From positions 1 to 5,005 of the forward strand of contig CAMPIP010000181.1 of NCBI GenBank assembly GCA_946886425.1: a DNA stretch of 5,005 bases, given 5' to 3'. The notes below the pieces were generated by a model, which worked only from the letters and a program-made list of their open reading frames with translations, had not been told where the DNA came from and ran no database searches. The position numbers and the translations under genes were made by a program. The stretch comes from an uncultured Actinomycetes bacterium. Its GTDB lineage: Bacteria > Actinomycetota > Thermoleophilia > Solirubrobacterales > 70-9. Positions 1 through 5,005 of this stretch are shown in pieces (the stretch's first letter is position 1; every line of letters starts with the position of its first letter).

Positions 1-43
1 ACTTCTAATCCGACGGTCGCTGGTTCGAATCCAGCCGGGGGCG
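1..43 (+). tRNA. tRNA-Arg (anticodon UCU), 3' half, cut by the window start
   Basis: The window opens inside the anticodon arm. Base 1 is the last base of the 5' anticodon stem, bases 2-8 are the seven-base loop CTTCTAA with T33 and anticodon TCT at 4-6, and bases 9-13 are the 3' stem. A five-base variable loop (14-18) follows, then a perfect T arm: stem GCTGG (19-23), loop TTCGAAT (24-30), stem CCAGC (31-35). The 3' acceptor strand CGGGGGC (36-42) and discriminator G (43) complete it. Anticodon UCU reads AGA/AGG arginine codons, and a G discriminator is allowed for tRNA-Arg. CCA is not encoded, so it must be added enzymatically. The D arm and 5' acceptor strand lie outside the window, so the identity rests on the anticodon alone. 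Confidence 0.93.
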
Positions 44-98
44 TGCGGGACGGTGCCCTGCCCGCTCGCGAAGCATCAGATCCCCAGCGTCACCTACG

Positions 99-105
99 AG
101 GGGAG
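99..105 (+). promoter_or_regulatory. Ribosome binding site for the RTX protein gene
   Basis: AGGGGAG lies 10 bases before a GTG at 116. It supports that GTG as the start, because translation from there begins directly with a Lys/Arg-rich n-region and a hydrophobic signal-peptide core. The earlier in-frame ATG at 53 would place about 20 extra, non-signal-like residues in front of it. Confidence 0.55.
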
Positions 106-115
106 CTCGGCCACC

Positions 116-873
116 GTGGTCCACCGGAAGCGCGGCGCATTCGTCCTATCCCTGTTCGCCGTCGCGGTCGCGATGCTGGCGGGCGGCGCCACCGCCCCGG
201 CGGGGACCACCGGCGCCCATATGTCCAACCACACCGGGGAGGCGCTGACGCTCCACGAAGTCCGTACGTACTCTTCAGAAGCAGGCGCTCACATTTGGGC
301 CAGCGGAGATCCGAGCGTGATCCCGCCTCGCAAAAACCGGATACCGGCGGCACGAGGCCGGGCAACTTCGCGGCCGACTACGAACAGTTGACGCCCGAAA
401 AGTACAAAGCCGAATGTCCCCACGAACGAACCGGGAGCGGCAATCCGCTAGAAGGCGCGACGCCGACCTCTGCCGCCCTGGTGCAGACCGAAGACAAGGG
501 CACCGGCAGCGCCGACTTGATGCCGGGCGGTTCCGAGAGCAACACCCTGCAGGGCCTCGGAGGCCACGACCTGCTCCGCGGCGGCGCCGGCGACGACACG
601 CTGCTCGGCGGCAGCGGCCGTGACTTCATCAAAGGCGGCCCCGGCGAGGACACGATCGCCGGCGGGCCAGGAGCTGACCGGATCGACGACAACAGCGGCC
701 CGACCGTGGTCAGCACCGGCGCCAACACCGGACCCGGAGTCGACCGCGTCGACGTTGCCGACGGGAAGGGCGACGACACCGTCACCTGCACCACCCCGCA
801 GACGACGGTGGTCGTCGACCCCGGCGACGAGGTCGAAGGCCAGTGCGGGCAGGTAATCCGCGAAGGTGGCTGA
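116..873 (+). pseudogene. Secreted RTX-repeat (hemolysin-type calcium-binding) protein, frameshifted
   Basis: The N-terminal part is read from GTG 116: MVHRKR, then a hydrophobic stretch to about residue 30 ending in small residues, which is a typical Sec signal peptide. The mature part starts with N-H-T-G-E-A-L-T-L and contains a W-x-x-G-D-P-S-V-I-P-P segment, weakly reminiscent of small secreted aegerolysin-like domains. This frame stops at 389-391. The C-terminal part is in the frame one base back and stops at 871-873. It holds five RTX nonapeptides followed by the tail usual in actinobacterial RTX proteins (D-G-K-G-D-D-T-V-T-C, then V-V-V-D-P-G-D, then a second Cys). Restoring one base near 331-337 (CAAAAAC) would give a single protein of about 252 residues. 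RTX repeats bind calcium outside the cell; the specific role is unknown. The break may be a real mutation or a sequencing error. The gene converges on the minus-strand gene with 3 bases between stops. Confidence 0.75.
553..687 (+). repeat. Five tandem RTX nonapeptide repeats
   Basis: Five consecutive nine-codon units read GLGGHDLLR, GGAGDDTLL, GGSGRDFIK, GGPGEDTIA and GGPGADRID, matching the GGxGxDxUx consensus (U = large hydrophobic). In known RTX proteins these units form a parallel beta-roll with calcium bound by the Gly/Asp turns. The last unit has Ile at the U position and then leaves the pattern. All five are in one intact frame, so the frameshift upstream does not touch the calcium-binding region. 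Confidence 0.9.
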
Positions 874-876
874 GCT

Positions 877-2091
877 TCAGAATTTGACTTCGTGGTCGGG
901 GCTCAGGTACGCGGCGACCTTCGCGAAGAGCTCGCTGGCGTAGCCGACCCCGTCGTTCGAGCTCTGCGGCAGCTGGGTGGTGACGATCCCGACTGAGAGG
1001 TCCTGTGACGGTAGGTAAGCGGCGATCCCGGTGTAACCATCGATGAACGGGTTCTGGATCTGCCATCCGTTATTGACGAGGAGCCCGAGGCCGTAGTACG
1101 CGGTCGAGTTGAAGATCCCGAGCCCGGCGGTGTTGCTTGACGAGAGGCGTTCCTTATCCGACTGCCTGGAGATCAGCGCGCCCCTCGACATTTCGCGGAA
1201 GCCGCGGACGGCGTCGCCCATGGTCGAGGTGACAACCGTGCCCGCCCCGATCGACCACGACGGGCTCCAGAAGGTCGCGTCCTCGTAGATGCCGCGTTCG
1301 CCCGTGTAGGCGTGCAGGCCGGGGCCCGGGAAGGCCGGGTAGCGCGAGACCCGGGTGTGGCGGAGACCGAGCGGCCCGAGGACGCGTTCGTGCATCAGCG
1401 CGCTGACTGACTTGCCGGCCACCTTCGAGATCACCTGACTGAGGATCGCGAAGTTGGTGTGCGCGTAGTGGAAGCACGTTCCCGGTTTGCAGACGATCGG
1501 CAGCGTGAAGGCCCATTGGATGAGTTCGTTGGCCGTGAACTGGCGGAACGGATTTTCGAGCAGCAGCTGCTGGAAGGCCGCGTTCTCCTGAATGAAGTCC
1601 GGGTAACCAGAGGTGGTGCTGGCCAGCATCCGCAGGGTGACTTCATCGGCCTGGGGGAAATTGGGGCGGTACTTCGAGAGCGGATCGTCGAGCGAGAGCT
1701 TTCCTTCGTCCTGCAGTTGCAGGAGGATGTTGATCAGGTAGGGGATCGCGATCGAGCCGATCCGCCAGTACATATGTGGAGAGGCGGGCGTCCCCTTCAT
1801 CGAGTTGCCGAAGCCGGCCTGGACCAGCGGCTGCTTGCCGGTGCTGACCTGCACGATCGACGCCCGCAGGCCCATCTCGGGCATCGCTTCGCGGATCATC
1901 GCTTCGATCCGCTTGCGGGCGGCGATCCGGCTGGCGCAGCCGGTCGCGACTTCGACCTGCTGCTTTGGGCAGGCGGCTGAGGCGCTGGCCTTCGAGGGGC
2001 CCGGGGCGGCGCTGGCGCTCGCGGCGAGGGTGGCAATCAGCGCCCCGCATACGAGGAGGATCGCGGCCGGGATGGGCAGGAGTCTCCTCAA
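877..2091 (-). CDS. Secreted beta-lactamase-fold (class C / D-Ala-D-Ala carboxypeptidase family) protein with altered catalytic motifs
   Basis: The 404-residue protein begins at a TTG with AGGA eight bases upstream. Residues 1-29 form a Sec signal peptide ending A-S-A-S-A-A; Cys15 is not in a proper lipobox, so a soluble exported protein is more likely than a lipoprotein. The family pattern is clear: Y-W-R-I-G-S at 108-113, then E-G-K-L-S-L-D-D-P-L-S-K-Y (129-141), T-L-R-M-L-A-S-T-T-S-G (152-162), L-G-P-L-G-L-R-H-T (238-246) and G-A-G-T-V-V-T-S-T (282-290). Working members use SxxK, YxN and HxG/KTG. Here these are S113-I-A-I116, Y209-A-H211 and Y353-T-G355, so the serine and tyrosine are kept but the general-base lysine and two other residues are not. 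Cys41/Cys52 and Cys201/Cys206 could form disulfides. The protein may bind peptidoglycan or a related ligand without normal turnover, or use another mechanism. It is last in a minus-strand block, 59 bases after the acetyltransferase. Confidence 0.85.
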   Translation of the reverse strand: MRRLLPIPAAILLVCGALIATLAASASAAPGPSKASASAACPKQQVEVATGCASRIAARKRIEAMIREAMPEMGLRASIVQVSTGKQPLVQAGFGNSMKGTPASPHMYWRIGSIAIPYLINILLQLQDEGKLSLDDPLSKYRPNFPQADEVTLRMLASTTSGYPDFIQENAAFQQLLLENPFRQFTANELIQWAFTLPIVCKPGTCFHYAHTNFAILSQVISKVAGKSVSALMHERVLGPLGLRHTRVSRYPAFPGPGLHAYTGERGIYEDATFWSPSWSIGAGTVVTSTMGDAVRGFREMSRGALISRQSDKERLSSSNTAGLGIFNSTAYYGLGLLVNNGWQIQNPFIDGYTGIAAYLPSQDLSVGIVTTQLPQSSNDGVGYASELFAKVAAYLSPDHEVKF

Positions 2092-2099
2092 GGTGCAAA

Positions 2100-2103
2100 T
2101 CCT
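2100..2103 (-). promoter_or_regulatory. Ribosome binding site supporting a TTG start
   Basis: On the minus strand AGGA is followed by eight bases and then TTG (2091-2089). No ATG or GTG start precedes the signal peptide in this frame other than a GTA, and the frame is closed by a TGA at 2133-2131. TTG is therefore the best supported start. The overlapping hexamer TAGGAT also fits a loose actinobacterial -10 pattern, but I see no matching -35. Confidence 0.4.
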
Positions 2104-2150
2104 ATCCGGTCGTCGCTCGGTTTTTACGATTCACGAGACCATCAGGGCTT

Positions 2151-2639
2151 TCACTGGGCGGATCCGGTTGCTTCGTCGAGACGGATCATCAGGTAGACGC
2201 TGTTTGGACTTGCGCGATAGTCGCCGAACGGCTCGCAGACGGAGAAGCCCGCGCGAAGGTATAGGGATCGGGCGGGCTCGAAGGCATCCATCGTTCCCGT
2301 CTCGAGGCTGACGCGCCGATAGCCGCGGCGGCGCGACTCGGCGAGCAGGTGATCGAGCATCGCCCGCCCGATCCCACGCCCGCGGGCGGCGTCGACCGTA
2401 TGCATCGTCTTCACCTCAGCCTGCTCCTCGTCGATCTCCTTGAGGGCTCCTATGGCGAGCAGCTCGCCGTGGCAGCGAGCCGAGAAAAGCGTGATTGTCG
2501 GATTGAGCAGATCGTCGACCTCGAGGGCGTGGGCGTCTTCGGGTGGACTCGAGGCGCGGCCGAACTCCAGATGTCGCCGGATCAGCCTCGCCACATCGTC
2601 GTCCAAGGGGTCCGCGAGGCGGATTTCAGGGGGTTGCAT
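2151..2639 (-). CDS. GNAT-family N-acetyltransferase
   Basis: A 162-residue cytoplasmic single-domain GNAT, the usual length. Members move an acetyl group from acetyl-CoA to an amine or similar acceptor. The acetyl-CoA pyrophosphate-binding motif A is plain: E-V-K-T-M-H-T-V (strand 4, 75-82), then A-R-G-R-G-I-G-R-A-M (85-94, the Q/R-x-x-G-x-G/A loop and following helix). Motif B follows as V-S-L-E-T-G (110-115) and L-Y-L-R-A-G-F (126-132). The ending C-E-P-F-G-D-Y-x-x-x-P-x-S-V-Y resembles the YsnE-like COG0454 group, whose substrates are mostly unproven, so I give no substrate. The ATG at 2639 has only a weak GGA upstream. It sits 59 bases after the membrane-protein gene and 59 bases before the beta-lactamase-fold gene, all on the minus strand, so co-transcription is possible. 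No N-terminal extension or second domain is visible. Confidence 0.9.
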   Translation of the reverse strand: MQPPEIRLADPLDDDVARLIRRHLEFGRASSPPEDAHALEVDDLLNPTITLFSARCHGELLAIGALKEIDEEQAEVKTMHTVDAARGRGIGRAMLDHLLAESRRRGYRRVSLETGTMDAFEPARSLYLRAGFSVCEPFGDYRASPNSVYLMIRLDEATGSAQ

Positions 2640-2698
2640 GAGCGTGATCCATCTTCGCTGAAGGCGCGAACCGTCCGCGCTCGCTGATCCCGGCCGGG

Positions 2699-4306
2699 TC
2701 AGCGCCTGACGATCGCGGACCGCAGGTAGGCGGTCTCGCGGAACACGGTTCCGGACGGGACGCCGTATTCGCTCGTCGAGGGTGGGCCGAAGATCATTTC
2801 GGCCTCGGCGAGGAGCTCCGACGTGTGCGGGTCGAAGATGATCCGGCGGCCGAAACCGCGTTCGCGGACCCAGGCGAGGGCGACGCCGCGGCGGCCGGCG
2901 ACGTCGGCGACGCCGCGCTCGAGTTCGATGCCGGGCAGTTCGGCAAGCGCCCGGAAGGCGGCGGTGCGCAGCGCCGGGCTGGTGATCGGTTCCTCGAGAA
3001 TTTCGATCAGCCTTTCGCCCGTCACCGCGCCTCGTCGTGAACCCGCCGGCGACGGCGAGCTGCCGGGAGGGCGGCGTTCGATCGCCAGCCGCAGAGCGGC
3101 GGGTTTGGTCGGCAGCTTCGCGAGCTTGGGGACATTGGCGAAGGCGTGACGGCCTCGCCAGGATCGCGAGGCGAATTCCTTCATGGGACGACCGGCGCCG
3201 TCGCGGCGCACGTCGTGTTCGCCGGGGTCGTAGGCAAAGGGGGGCGGTGAGCCGGCGGCCTCCCAGCGTCGCTGGTCGGCGCCGGAGAGGAAGTCGACCT
3301 GGCTGAGGGTTTCGCGAACCCGCGTCTTACCATCGGGCGCCGTCCAGACCTCCTTCGCGGTGGAAACCAGGGCAGGAAGCGCGTTTGCCTCGGGGCCGAG
3401 GAGGTTCGTCGTGAAGTGCCTCGGCTTCGCCTTCGAGCCCGCCCCGGGGCCGTCCGGTTCCCAGCCCTGCAATTGGACCACCCTCGCCTTCGTGTGGAGG
3501 AGCTGCCCGGCTGACGGCGGCGCCAGGTTCCCGCTTGGGGCGCCAGTCGCGTCGCCCGCGCCCGGGGGGACCGCGATGGCGCCGATGCTGCTGGCCGGCG
3601 CCGGAACCGGCTCGCAGGGCTCGACCCCACCCTCGACGACCCGGAGCCGCGCCTGATAGCCGCCTTCGGGGTCGCCCCCATGGGGGATCGGCGATCCGGA
3701 GAGGACCACGGTCTGGCCGGGCCGAAACGATCTCGGGTCGAAGCTGACGTTCGGGAGCAGTTCGCGGGCCGCCGCCGGGGAGGGGTTGCCGCGCTTGTAT
3801 GCCCGCCACCGGGCGCGGTACTGCTCGGCGCTCATGACCCCGATCGTCAGCGCCGGGGCCGGACCGCTCACGCCGAACCCCGCGAGCCTCCCACCCATTG
3901 ACGTTCGCACGGACGACGGCGTCAGGCGCTGTTCGCGGCAGGTGGTTCCGGCCGGCAGCCAGTTCACCTGGGCCGGGATGCCGGCGCTCTCCAAGGCTCG
4001 TTCCAGCCCCTCGGTGTCTTCGAGGCTGTAGATCCTGATCGTCACCCCGCCGCCCTCCTGAGGTTCGACGGCGAAGGCCTTGGAGGTGTTGTCGCCGCCG
4101 GAGTTGAGGACGAGGATCGCCGCGGCTACGACCAGTGCGGCAGCGCCGGCGAAGGCGAGGCGAGCGCGGTGGCCGGGTCTTGGTCCGGTCGAACCGGGGG
4201 ATGCCTCGGGGCCGGCCGCGGCCGCGTCGCGCTCGGCGACGACGGCCTTGAGCCGGTCGAGGAGCCGCTCCTCGAAATCGTTGCGGCGGTCCCTTTGCTC
4301 GCTCAT
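2699..4306 (-). CDS. Single-pass membrane protein with large extracytoplasmic region, coupled to an ECF sigma factor (CU044_5270-like C-terminus)
   Basis: The protein has 535 residues from an ATG with a near-perfect AAGGAGG. Residues 1-48 are charged and presumably cytoplasmic, 49-68 (A-G-A-A-A-L-V-V-A-A-A-I-L-V core) form one membrane helix, and the rest is outside. Residues about 78-235 contain a compact domain (F-A-V-E-P-Q-E-G-G-G-V-T-I-R-I-Y, P-A-G-T-T-C, single cysteines at 123 and 231). A Pro/Ala/Gly linker at about 232-268 leads to a second domain, 269-535. Its pattern (T-K-E-V-W-T-A-P-D-G-K-T-R-V-R-E, later P-A-L-R-T-A-A-F-R-A-L-A-E-L-P-G-I, D-V-A-G-R-R-G-V, I-I-F-D-P-H-T-S-E-L-L-A) is what I recall of CU044_5270-type actinobacterial proteins. 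No zinc HxxxCxxC anti-sigma motif is present. Position right behind a sigma gene, overlapping it by four bases, suggests a sensor or unusual anti-sigma factor; that role is inference. Confidence 0.85.
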   Translation of the reverse strand: MSEQRDRRNDFEERLLDRLKAVVAERDAAAAGPEASPGSTGPRPGHRARLAFAGAAALVVAAAILVLNSGGDNTSKAFAVEPQEGGGVTIRIYSLEDTEGLERALESAGIPAQVNWLPAGTTCREQRLTPSSVRTSMGGRLAGFGVSGPAPALTIGVMSAEQYRARWRAYKRGNPSPAAARELLPNVSFDPRSFRPGQTVVLSGSPIPHGGDPEGGYQARLRVVEGGVEPCEPVPAPASSIGAIAVPPGAGDATGAPSGNLAPPSAGQLLHTKARVVQLQGWEPDGPGAGSKAKPRHFTTNLLGPEANALPALVSTAKEVWTAPDGKTRVRETLSQVDFLSGADQRRWEAAGSPPPFAYDPGEHDVRRDGAGRPMKEFASRSWRGRHAFANVPKLAKLPTKPAALRLAIERRPPGSSPSPAGSRRGAVTGERLIEILEEPITSPALRTAAFRALAELPGIELERGVADVAGRRGVALAWVRERGFGRRIIFDPHTSELLAEAEMIFGPPSTSEYGVPSGTVFRETAYLRSAIVRR

Positions 4307-4809
4307 CGACGTCCCTCCTTTCGTGAGGACGGTTGGTTGGCGGCCTCGAGCTCGGCGCGCAGCTTGCGCCGCGCCCGGTGCAGGCGGACGCGGGCGGTGA
4401 CGGGTCGCAGGCCGATCGCGGCCGCGGCTTCGGCGACCGTCAGCTCGTCGAGCGCGACCAGCTCCAGGACCGCCCGCTCCGCCTCGGGAAGGCGGTCCAT
4501 CGCCGCGTGGAGATCGCGGGAGCGAGCGGCGGCGTCGATGCGCTCGTCGATGCGAGCCGCGTCGTCGGAGTCGAGCAGGGCACCGCCCCGCCAGCGGTCC
4601 TCTCGCTGTCGCTCGGCATCGCGACGGCGGGCGTCGTTGGCGATGACGACGCGGGCGATTCCGTAGAGCCATGCCCTCGGCGTGCCGCGGCCCGGTCGGT
4701 AGCGCCCGGCCGACTCGATCGCGGCGAGGAAGATCTCGGCGGTCAGGTCGGCGGCGCGCTCCCGCTCGCCGACGCGCCGGGCGATGAAGCGCTGCAGGTC
4801 CTCGACGTG
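4303..4809 (-). CDS. ECF-type RNA polymerase sigma factor, 5' end lost at a junction
   Basis: About 168 residues of an ECF sigma factor remain. Region 2 runs from H-V-E-D-L-Q-R-F-I-A-R-R-V through A-A-D-L-T-A-E-I-F-L-A-A-I-E and the promoter -10 reading part R-G-T-P-R-A-W-L-Y-G-I-A-R-V-V-I-A-N. A linker follows, then region 4: M-D-R-L-P-E-A-E-R-A-V-L-E-L-V, with the helix-turn-helix L-T-V-A-E-A-A-A-A-I-G-L-R-P-V-T-A-R-V-R-L-H-R-A-R-R-K-L binding the -35 element. A complete ECF sigma would have roughly 10-25 more residues before H-V-E-D. The frame stays open to a GTG at 4956, but those residues are Gln/Arg/Gly-rich, unlike a sigma N-terminus, and are antisense to a different gene, so I end the real coding sequence at about 4809. 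The gene is coupled to the membrane protein by an ATGA overlap. Its promoter is not in the window. Confidence 0.88.
   Translation of the reverse strand, partial: HVEDLQRFIARRVGERERAADLTAEIFLAAIESAGRYRPGRGTPRAWLYGIARVVIANDARRRDAERQREDRWRGGALLDSDDAARIDERIDAAARSRDLHAAMDRLPEAERAVLELVALDELTVAEAAAAIGLRPVTARVRLHRARRKLRAELEAANQPSSRKEGRR
4314..4320 (-). promoter_or_regulatory. Strong Shine-Dalgarno that fixes the membrane-protein start
   Basis: AAGGAGG is read on the minus strand, seven bases before ATG 4306-4304. It lies inside the last codons of the sigma gene, whose TGA (4305-4303) overlaps the ATG as ATGA. This start places a short cytoplasmic tail before the membrane helix. The same frame stays open upstream to 4672, but that extension is an Arg-rich antisense-like shadow of the sigma gene. 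Confidence 0.85.
4792..4809. other. Chimeric junction with shared 18-base stretch
   Basis: Minus-strand sigma coding sequence is recognisable up to about 4809 (codons for H-V-E-D-L-Q). Plus-strand coding of a proteobacterial membrane protein is recognisable from about 4792 (codons for L-Q-V-L-D-V). The two overlap over these bases, which fit both families, as expected of a join made through short homology. The precise breakpoint cannot be fixed from one sequence and could lie a few codons further right. Whether the join arose in assembly, in amplification or in a genome is not decidable here. Confidence 0.7.
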
Positions 4810-5005
4810 CTGACGCCGATCATGGGCCTGCCCGACTGGATCGGCCGCGCGCTGCTGCTGGTGCTTGCGCTTGGTTTGGCACCCGCCCTGTTCCTGTCGT
4901 GGGCCTACGAGCTGACCCCGGGCGGCATCAAGCGCACCCGCGAGGTCACGCAGCACGAGTCGATCGCCCGCCAGACCGGCCGCCGACTGGACTGGGCGGT
5001 CCTGG
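4792..5005 (+). pseudogene. Fragment of a proteobacterial TPR/adenylate-cyclase-like membrane protein, open at both ends
   Basis: Seventy-one codons are visible and run off the window. They show G-L-P-D-W-I, then a hydrophobic membrane helix (A-L-L-L-V-L-A-L-G-L-A-P-A-L-F-L), then S-W-A-Y-E-L-T-P-G-G-I-K-R-T, then a short polar stretch S-I-A-R-Q-T-G-R-R-L-D before a second helix starts. This order, especially W-A-(Y/F)-E-L-T-P-x-G-(I/L)-K-R followed by S-I-x-x-Q-T-G-R-x-L-D, is the signature I know from the N-terminal membrane region of many proteobacterial proteins annotated as TPR-repeat or adenylate/guanylate-cyclase-like. Such proteins usually begin 25-35 residues earlier with a cytoplasmic segment and first helix half; that part is missing, replaced by antisense sigma sequence. 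Function of the family is poorly defined. The GTG at 4807 or ATG at 4822 might be called as starts by software, but I regard them as internal. Confidence 0.78.

Noticed and set aside
1..43. tRNA 3' end as a phage or island attachment site
   Set aside because: No second copy of the TTCGAATCCAGC segment and no integrase gene are visible in the window.
45..65. Possible hairpin GCGGG/CCCGC after the tRNA as a terminator
   Set aside because: The stem is only five pairs with an 11-base loop and no T run follows. Such stems are common by chance at this GC content.
801..816. Inverted repeat GACGAC/GTCGTC with a four-base loop
   Set aside because: It lies within the coding region about 55 bases before the stop, is explained by the Thr/Val codons there, and has no T run.
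1459..1980. Long plus-strand open frame (173 codons) antisense to the beta-lactamase-fold gene, and similar plus-strand frames at 1805-2311, 2349-2687 and 4169-4666
   Set aside because: They lie opposite genes with clear family motifs, show only the Arg/Ala/Gly-rich composition expected of antisense frames in high-GC DNA, and have no recognisable domain or convincing ribosome binding site.
2664..2680. Hairpin GCGCG/CGCGC between the membrane-protein and acetyltransferase genes
   Set aside because: Five pairs, seven-base loop and no T run on the minus strand. It is not enough to call a terminator.
4304..4672. Extended 657-residue form of the membrane protein starting at 4672
   Set aside because: The extra 121 residues are an Arg-rich shadow of the sigma gene. 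The ATG at 4306 has a near-perfect Shine-Dalgarno and the ATGA overlap.
4303..4956. Full-length 217-residue sigma frame beginning at GTG 4956
   Set aside because: The first ~49 residues are antisense to a clearly recognisable proteobacterial membrane-protein fragment and do not look like a sigma N-terminus. The open frame here is coincidental.

Overview
The window is high-GC DNA with many GTG/TTG/ATG starts and dense, mostly co-oriented genes. The protein types (an ECF sigma factor paired with a large single-pass membrane protein of a kind I associate with Solirubrobacter-like bacteria, a secreted RTX protein, and a TG-rich actinobacterial serine-hydrolase-like protein) suggest an actinomycete, most likely class Thermoleophilia (Solirubrobacterales). 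That placement is an inference from protein style, not from a marker gene. The last ~200 bases are different: they encode part of a membrane protein typical of Proteobacteria.

Layout, left to right. Positions 1-43 are the 3' half of a tRNA-Arg(UCU). Positions 116-873 (+) encode a secreted calcium-binding (RTX nonapeptide) protein whose signal peptide and C-terminal repeats lie in two different frames, so the gene is frameshifted near a CAAAAAC run at 331-337. It converges, with 3 bases between stops, on a four-gene block on the minus strand. In transcription order that block is an ECF sigma factor (4303-~4809, N-terminus missing), a 535-residue membrane-anchored extracytoplasmic protein (2699-4306, start overlapping the sigma stop as ATGA), a GNAT acetyltransferase (2151-2639) and a secreted beta-lactamase/D-Ala-D-Ala-carboxypeptidase-fold protein (877-2091) in which all three usual catalytic motifs are altered.

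How the genes may work together. The sigma factor and the membrane protein are translationally coupled, and the second is the natural candidate for a regulator or partner of the first, although it lacks a recognisable zinc anti-sigma motif. The two downstream genes are spaced by 59 bases each and could be read from the same transcript, but nothing ties them functionally to the sigma factor.

Right end. At about 4792-4809 the sigma gene is interrupted inside region 2 and the sequence switches to a plus-strand fragment of a TPR/adenylate-cyclase-like proteobacterial membrane protein. The switch occurs over a stretch of about 18 bases that makes sense in both genes. This looks like a chimeric junction (assembly or amplification) more than a biological arrangement, and anything inferred across it should be distrusted. 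I see no convincing undescribed system, CRISPR array or mobile element in the window.
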